From positions 1 to 44,696 of the IMG/VR virus record IMGVR_UViG_3300020156_000044: DNA of 44,696 nucleotides; one strand, given 5' to 3'. This DNA is from a virus. A program made the position numbers and the translations under genes. The notes beneath the pieces were generated by a model that worked only from the letters and a program-made list of their open reading frames with translations, did not search any database and had not been told where the DNA came from. Of the stretch, positions 39,976 through 44,696 are shown in pieces; within the stretch, counting starts at the first letter, position 1, and every line of letters begins with the position of its first letter.

Positions 39976-41771
39976 CGCTTGTAAGTTCCCATCGTTATCA
40001 GGAGTGTGATGACTGAGAATTTAAGTCTTTTCGTTGTCGATCCTTTGAAACGCAACTTCAAAAGCTTAAATTCACAAGGAAATCCCCATAGTCGTTCATC
40101 GGCGGCTCGTCGACCACCACCATAAGGCTGATCTCCTCCACCATAACCGAGACTGCTTCCTGCAACGAACTCAAGAGATATCGCAGGATCATCTTCTTCC
40201 TCAGCAGTATATCGAATGTTATCGACAAAGGCTTCTACAGTAAATGTAGCTGTGCCCTCTGTATCAATAGCGATAAAGCTGAGCCTCTTTTTCTTCGCTC
40301 TCTTTCCGGTATCAGTCCAAGGAAGCTCCCAATCAAAGTCAATTTCTTCGCCTTGATAGAGCGTCCAATACTGATTGGTGAGATCGTTATCAAAAATAGC
40401 AGAAGTGTGATCTTCGAGACAGATATATGTCTCATCTTCATGAAGAACTTTATCTCCTACTACATAAGCTGTAGCAGTAGCCCACTCGTCATCATAATTA
40501 CCAATGAGATCGGCTGTGAAGTCTTCATCTTCAAAGACACTATTCCCGTACTGGTAAATCCTGCTCCCACTAGCAAGAAACACCCTTCCTCTGGTTGATG
40601 ATGCTCCAGCGACAAAGTTCATGTCACAGAAAAAGCTCCATCCAACCTTCTTAAAGCCTTCATCGAAAGTCATGTTATAGATGTTATACTGATCTTCTCC
40701 TTTCAAGAAGAACAAAATCTCACCTTCGATCTTGTTATAAACAGCAAAAGAGGCAAGCCTGTTCACTCCATTCGTAGGAACATCAGCAATATAACCAGTC
40801 TGGATTTTGTTAGACAGCTTTTTATTCTCTAGTGCAGAACCAAAAGCATTCCTATTAGCCTTCCAAACACCTTGCTCATCAGCAAAAATCAAATCTTGAT
40901 CTGCTGCACAGATAGTTCTATGACTAATCGTGCCCTGATCAGGAAGAGTATCAAGGATGCGAGGCTTGTGAGTTGTATCATCATACTCTCCAAGGACCAC
41001 TACAAGACTTGTAGTAGCGAAGTGTACAATGAGGAAGTTCCTGAAACTGCTCAATCCTCGAAGATCACCACCAGTTTCAGCTGAATAGCTTGCGATGTTG
41101 ATAGATAGACTATCATTCGGAGCATCATCTCCGGGCCATGTGCCACTTGTTCCAGCAGATGAAATATAAATCTCGTCTGGAGATGCTTCAATGCCAGCGA
41201 CTACGAGATAATTTCCTACAGTAGTTGCATACTTACCAGTAGGTGTAAAGACGTTCGATCCTGTAGGAATATCTTGTAGATACGTTGCAACATGTGTCTT
41301 ACTGACAATGATAGGCTTATCTACTCCATTATGAATGGTGAGTTCATTCTTAAATTCTGTAAAATCTACAGACGTGAATGTATTCCCCCATCCATCAGGA
41401 TTACCAGCTAAAGCTCCAGCAATAGTATCATTCCAGATAGCCGTCATAGTTCCACTACCATCGATAGTGCAAACTTCTCCTTCACTCGTGACGACTACGA
41501 ATTTGTCTCTGAAATAGATAAAATCGACAACATCTCCTGAGACAACGCTGCTAACGTCCCAACGGAATTTAGTACCCCAACGCACAGCCATTGTGCTGTC
41601 AGAGTCTCTATGAACATTCTTCATAACTTTCGCATATGAAGTGTTCAAATGTAGATCGTGATCAGTCAAATTGAGTCCTCCACTGAAATCTTTCAGCGAG
41701 AACTCGTCAGGAATTGGTCTGGCGCGTCGAGTGATCTTAACTCGGGAGCGTCCGAACGGTGAGAGGGACAT
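39972..41771 (-). CDS. Tail tubular protein B / stabilisation-like protein
   Basis: 599 residues, close to T7 gp12 size, following a tail-tube-A-like gene. The body is beta-rich with many Asp/Thr/Ser repeats and several GxY/YxxxG blades, compatible with a propeller-type nozzle. About 427-475 (EWATATAYVVGDKV, then ETYICLEDHTS, then YWTLY) is an inserted CBM5/12-like module. Basic N-terminal 20 residues. Structural role at the tail tip is inferred from size and order. Confidence 0.7.
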   Translation of the reverse strand: MSLSPFGRSRVKITRRARPIPDEFSLKDFSGGLNLTDHDLHLNTSYAKVMKNVHRDSDSTMAVRWGTKFRWDVSSVVSGDVVDFIYFRDKFVVVTSEGEVCTIDGSGTMTAIWNDTIAGALAGNPDGWGNTFTSVDFTEFKNELTIHNGVDKPIIVSKTHVATYLQDIPTGSNVFTPTGKYATTVGNYLVVAGIEASPDEIYISSAGTSGTWPGDDAPNDSLSINIASYSAETGGDLRGLSSFRNFLIVHFATTSLVVVLGEYDDTTHKPRILDTLPDQGTISHRTICAADQDLIFADEQGVWKANRNAFGSALENKKLSNKIQTGYIADVPTNGVNRLASFAVYNKIEGEILFFLKGEDQYNIYNMTFDEGFKKVGWSFFCDMNFVAGASSTRGRVFLASGSRIYQYGNSVFEDEDFTADLIGNYDDEWATATAYVVGDKVLHEDETYICLEDHTSAIFDNDLTNQYWTLYQGEEIDFDWELPWTDTGKRAKKKRLSFIAIDTEGTATFTVEAFVDNIRYTAEEEDDPAISLEFVAGSSLGYGGGDQPYGGGRRAADERLWGFPCEFKLLKLRFKGSTTKRLKFSVITLLITMGTYKR

Positions 41772-42405
41772 GCGCAGTGCGACTCCCTAGTCCTATTCCA
41801 CCCTCACTGAGGGCCGTCATAAGGTCTTGATATGACGTATCGAATAGGAGTTGAGCTTTCTGTGCAGCTGGAGGGTTAATCCCATCACTATCTAACAAGT
41901 CCCAAGCTGCTGCCTGTGCAATGACATGAGAAGGAAAAGGCACGATATCAGTGTTTTGAACAAATGGATCAGGTTTTGTTCTGGAGTAAATGTCTACATC
42001 TCCTGTAGCAGTGACAGGCCAGAACTTGATGACTCGTGTTGAAAAGTTGCTATCTCCATAGCGAATAGGTGTAAAATAAAGAGGTGTCGATCCAGTAACA
42101 TGCAAATGTTCACGACCTGCTGGTCGCCCAACAAGTCGATTTGTTCCAGATATCCTGATCTCTTTGACGTCTTCATAAGCTTTGAATGTGACGTTAGTGT
42201 TTAGGATACCTCCACTACCGGATAGAGTGAAGGTATCCCAACCACTAAGCCACTCCCAAAACCTCTTCATGAAGATCATGTCGAACTGGTTCTGGATAGC
42301 CCTCTTTACTTGTGGCTCAGTGTAAGTCTGCACTGCTGTACCAGAAACAAGACCCACAATGCTCAACACTTCCGTGACAAGGTCTTGCAAGTTTTTGTAA
42401 GCCAT
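41737..42405 (-). CDS. Tail tubular protein A-like / head-tail adaptor
   Basis: 222 residues, size and order of T7 gp11-type adaptors. The N-terminal helical segment (NLQDLVTEVLSIVG, YTEPQVKRAIQNQFDMIF) is typical; beta segments follow. It would join the portal to the nozzle. Overlaps the 599-residue gene by 35 bases. Palindrome 41,994. Confidence 0.7.
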   Translation of the reverse strand: MAYKNLQDLVTEVLSIVGLVSGTAVQTYTEPQVKRAIQNQFDMIFMKRFWEWLSGWDTFTLSGSGGILNTNVTFKAYEDVKEIRISGTNRLVGRPAGREHLHVTGSTPLYFTPIRYGDSNFSTRVIKFWPVTATGDVDIYSRTKPDPFVQNTDIVPFPSHVIAQAAAWDLLDSDGINPPAAQKAQLLFDTSYQDLMTALSEGGIGLGSRTAHVPLTVRTLPS

Positions 42406-42419
42406 TGTGGGTCTCGCTA

Positions 42420-43106
42420 TTAGCCAGCGTAGTGCCTGATACCGTGAAGGCCACCATTGTTATCGTCGTTCACATTGTTGTCCAACTGAACGTCGATCTC
42501 AAAGACCTTCGTGCCATTCGGTGTTCCAGTGAGGATATACGTTCCTCGTGGATCACCTGTGGTTGCTGTAGCAGGGTCTGTTACTACAGGTGCTGTAAGA
42601 GTTCCTGCCGCAGCGATCGCTCCATCTTCGTACTCACGATAGACAGCACGAGTCTTATACGGCAGACCCATTCTTGTGCCCCATCCCAAATCGATGGTCG
42701 TCGCGGCAGTGCCGACAGGAATATTCACCTTATCGACATACTTAAACGCCTTCAAACCTGTGACGGAGTTCGTACCATTGAGAGTGAGAGTCTCCCTCAT
42801 AGGTTGACCGAGATAATCTCGACCGATGACTATTACAGTACTTGTAGCAGCACCACTAGCAAGCACTGTAACATTCCGACCGAATGGTCCCATTTTGTCG
42901 GAGTCGTACAGAACATTGAGCGTCGTGATATCCCCAACCGTTGCGTTATCCGCACCATCGAGAATACCATCGGCATCAGCGAGAACGACTGCTCCAAGGT
43001 TTACCTTGTAAGGACCAAGAAGCTGACCAAGATCAGCCCCTGCCTGCATTGCGGGGACATAGTAATTGAACCCCTCAATGAAGTTATCACGCCGCCTTGC
43101 GCTCAT
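42420..43106 (-). CDS. Structural protein near capsid, function unknown
   Basis: 228 residues, beta-rich (many Gly, Thr, Val, Asn) with a Trp in LGWGTRMGL. AGGAG 8 bases upstream. Lies between capsid-side genes and the tail adaptor, so a decoration or head-completion protein is likely. Palindrome variants at 42,584 and 42,833 encode Thr-Ala-Pro-Val and Thr-Ser-Thr-Val. Confidence 0.6.
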   Translation of the reverse strand: MSARRRDNFIEGFNYYVPAMQAGADLGQLLGPYKVNLGAVVLADADGILDGADNATVGDITTLNVLYDSDKMGPFGRNVTVLASGAATSTVIVIGRDYLGQPMRETLTLNGTNSVTGLKAFKYVDKVNIPVGTAATTIDLGWGTRMGLPYKTRAVYREYEDGAIAAAGTLTAPVVTDPATATTGDPRGTYILTGTPNGTKVFEIDVQLDNNVNDDNNGGLHGIRHYAG

Positions 43107-43500
43107 GGATCAACTCCTCTTTGTTAATGACAGGACCGTGTTTACGAACACAGTTCTTGATGACTTCATCTTCCATTTCCCTCCAAGCCTTCTCACGCTC
43201 TTCGGGATTGATGGCGAGCTTAAAGCGACCATAGCAAGTCCTCGTATCATTTGCCTTGTCCAAATTAAGAACAGCAGGCTGACGATTGAGGAAACCTCGC
43301 TTCATTGCTTCCTTCTTCGTGAGACGGTACGAATGTCCCGTCGGAAGATAAAGCATATAGCCGCCCTCCTGCTTCGTAGGAGTGACGACGATCTTTTTCG
43401 CTTTAGGGTCATAACTGTGCTTATTTCGCACCAGCGTCCCTTCGATAGGCCGAAGCACAAATTCAAGCCTCGGCCCTTTCAAGTCAATGGCTACAGACAT
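43087..43500 (-). CDS. Small basic virion-region protein
   Basis: 137 residues, Lys/Arg-rich. Central KKIVVTPTKQEGGYMLYLP and a C-terminal charged helix (AWREMEDEVIKNCVRKHG). GAGG upstream. Follows the capsid gene directly; head completion or DNA contact is possible. No family recognised. Confidence 0.6.
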   Translation of the reverse strand: MSVAIDLKGPRLEFVLRPIEGTLVRNKHSYDPKAKKIVVTPTKQEGGYMLYLPTGHSYRLTKKEAMKRGFLNRQPAVLNLDKANDTRTCYGRFKLAINPEEREKAWREMEDEVIKNCVRKHGPVINKEELIHERKAA

Positions 43501-43502
43501 TC

Positions 43503-44459
43503 TCAGACCTCATTGGTTCCAGAGGCGTGGGTACGATAGTTCTTCCAGCTTGCTAGCTGGTATTCCATGATGTACCGTCGGCCGATTGCGTCCATATTCC
43601 AAGGAGCGGTGAGCTTCTTCACCTTCATATTCGCAGACTTGAGAATATGAATGCTCAGGAACTCCTCATTGATGAAATAGAACTGATCAGGATGAAGAGC
43701 CTCATCGTAGATGATGGGGATACCCTGATGCGTTGTTCCCTTGATACCAAGATTGATCAACTGCTTTCCAAAGCCAGTCGATGAAAGCGAAATCTGCGTC
43801 TTGTCGCGAGCAGCGGCTCGATGAAGACGGAAGATATTCCTTCCAACGAAGATGACTGTTGGCTCAGTATCATCGACGTGGAGATCGAGGAGAATGTCAT
43901 CAAAGGCTTCCTCGATGTTATTCTCATCGAGAGCACCATTGAAGTCATATGCCGAAGGACGGAACAGAGGCTCGTTCGCCAAGTTCATTCCACCTACAGA
44001 ACCTGTAGTAGGATCGGGAGGGAGAAGGTTCGGAAGACCATTCGGGTCCTGTCCTGTGTTGAGAGTGACAGCCTTCGTCCTCTGGAACTTCTTGATAGCA
44101 TGTTCCAGAGCCTTGATCTTGCCCTCAAGAATTTTGATGATGACTGCATCACCTTGGTTCTCATCATCTTCCTGATCGGACATGATGAGAGTGCCAACCA
44201 TACGAGTCATGTTGTAGAGAACGGTGTCAAACTCACTCGTCTCATCTACAGGGACTGTATCGTAGTAGGTTGCAGTCGTCACATTCGGATTGCTGCCAGT
44301 GATGAGAGGGTTCTCAATCTCTGGTCCGCCATCTTCCATCTTAATCCTGCCCTTTGCAGCAAGATAAGTGTAGACGCCTCCTGTGAGAGTAGCCGCAAGG
44401 ATTAGTTTCTTGCGGCTGCGATTGGCCATCGCATGAATGATGGTTTCAGGGGTTGCCAT
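43503..44459 (-). CDS. Major capsid protein (HK97-like fold, inferred)
   Basis: 318 residues, position after the scaffold region. Near the N-terminus a helical region; mid-protein PTVIFVGRNIFRLHRAAARD; C-terminal IPIIYDEALHPDQFYFIN and MEYQLASWKNYRTH, with the alternating beta/charged pattern of HK97-type major capsid proteins. GGAG is 6 bases upstream and TAA of the previous gene abuts the ATG. Palindromes at 43,994 and 44,246 (Thr-Gly-Ser-Val and Thr-Val-Pro-Val). Family inferred from order and composition, no decisive motif. Confidence 0.75.
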   Translation of the reverse strand: MATPETIIHAMANRSRKKLILAATLTGGVYTYLAAKGRIKMEDGGPEIENPLITGSNPNVTTATYYDTVPVDETSEFDTVLYNMTRMVGTLIMSDQEDDENQGDAVIIKILEGKIKALEHAIKKFQRTKAVTLNTGQDPNGLPNLLPPDPTTGSVGGMNLANEPLFRPSAYDFNGALDENNIEEAFDDILLDLHVDDTEPTVIFVGRNIFRLHRAAARDKTQISLSSTGFGKQLINLGIKGTTHQGIPIIYDEALHPDQFYFINEEFLSIHILKSANMKVKKLTAPWNMDAIGRRYIMEYQLASWKNYRTHASGTNEV

Positions 44460-44681
44460 TTATGTCTCCAAGGCTTGGATATCGCGAAGCAGATCACGAC
44501 CAATCTGCTCAAATGACTGATTAGGATCAGCAGGTTTAACGGAGAGAAACCTCTTCGTCTTATCTGTCCTAGCAGCCGGTTGATTATTTCGCGGAATGAC
44601 CGGTCCAGTAGGCTTTTGTTGTTGCTGCTTACCTCTTGCAGCATTCACAAGGATTTCTGTCCAGATTTCATCTAACGTCAT
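44460..44681 (-). CDS. Small protein between scaffold and capsid
   Basis: 73 residues. Central KTKRFLSVKPADPNQSFEQI, basic and Gln-rich; the frame also stays open to the right edge, so the true start may lie beyond the window. If the window is circular, the ATG overlaps the scaffold stop. It may be a small capsid-assembly cofactor or, by frameshift, a scaffold extension. Confidence 0.5.
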   Translation of the reverse strand: MTLDEIWTEILVNAARGKQQQQKPTGPVIPRNNQPAARTDKTKRFLSVKPADPNQSFEQIGRDLLRDIQALET

Positions 44682-44696
44682 GTGAGGAAAACGAGT

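Larger units (their letters stand above)
487..44260. repeat. Dispersed palindrome family CTACA-N5-TGTAG, about 70 copies
   Basis: Exact copies start at 487, 1208, 3004, 3535, 4523, 5564, 5869, 6541, 9761, 10698, 10938, 11120, 11411, 11614, 12086, 12404, 12520, 13495, 14309, 15439, 15959, 16433, 16928, 17370, 17883, 18769, 19154, 19687, 20976, 25384, 26714, 27979, 28590, 30640, 32245, 33013, 33698, 35701, 36768, 37341, 37530, 38515, 38815, 40235, 40460, 41000, 41994 and 43994. Near-exact copies (usually one outer base changed) start at 1799, 2588, 4326, 7387, 9237, 10370, 20507, 21376, 22523, 23632, 24658, 24795, 26586, 28189, 29764, 31525, 32872, 35089, 39849, 42584, 42833 and 44246. The spacer usually begins with G or A and ends with C or T. 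Half-site centres are 10 bp apart, one helical turn. Counted by eye. Confidence 0.95.

Noticed and set aside
487-44260. Palindromes as transcription terminators
   Set aside because: Most copies are in the middle of genes and none is followed by a T-run.

Overview
The window looks like one complete, circularly permuted genome of a short-tailed (podovirus-like) dsDNA phage of a Gram-negative host, about 44.7 kb. Supporting genes are a large terminase, portal, acidic scaffold, HK97-type capsid protein, tail-tube/stabilisation proteins, a 1485-residue ejection protein and a lysis cassette with a lipoprotein. No tape-measure gene, RNA polymerase, integrase, tRNA, CRISPR array or insertion sequence was recognised. 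The host is probably an alphaproteobacterium. That is a weak inference from remembered resemblance of several small early proteins to phages of that group.

Layout. Two divergent transcription units start near 11.0 kb and converge near 29.0 kb. The minus-strand late unit runs leftward from 10.9 kb: two small genes, a terminase-small-subunit candidate, tail fibre and spike genes, TerL, portal and scaffold. It leaves the window at base 1. It re-enters at the right edge with a small gene and the capsid gene, then continues through tail-tube, tail, lysis, acetyltransferase and internal virion genes to the ejection protein ending at 28,982. If base 1 is joined to base 44,696, the scaffold frame closes after nine more codons, its stop overlapping the start of the next gene. 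This supports circular closure.

The plus-strand early unit starts with a leader region holding a 57-codon ORF, a strong terminator at 11,525-11,559 and a GC-rich control region. It continues with small genes, three of them separated by structured double-hairpin spacers. A terminator and promoter at 16.75-16.80 kb divide the unit. The second half carries replication and recombination genes: a Cas4-like nuclease, a Sak4-like ATPase, a probable ssDNA-binding protein, a RecD-like helicase and a UDG-DNA polymerase A fusion. It ends in a GC-richer patch of small genes, including one with a zinc motif plus a helix-turn-helix.

The most striking feature is a palindrome, CTACA-N5-TGTAG, found by eye in about 48 exact copies plus about 22 near-exact copies, roughly one per 640 bp. 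About 0.04 exact copies are expected by chance. It lies in both transcription units. Copies sit at or just after the predicted start sites of three promoters. In the left late operon and the virion operon, copies fill intercistronic gaps and carry the ribosome binding site inside the palindrome. Inside genes the palindrome is almost always in the one reading frame that avoids its TAG, so the proteome is sprinkled with Thr-x-x-Val. I infer a genome-wide protein- or RNA-binding site system, comparable in concept to phage stoperators, with an unidentified binding protein.
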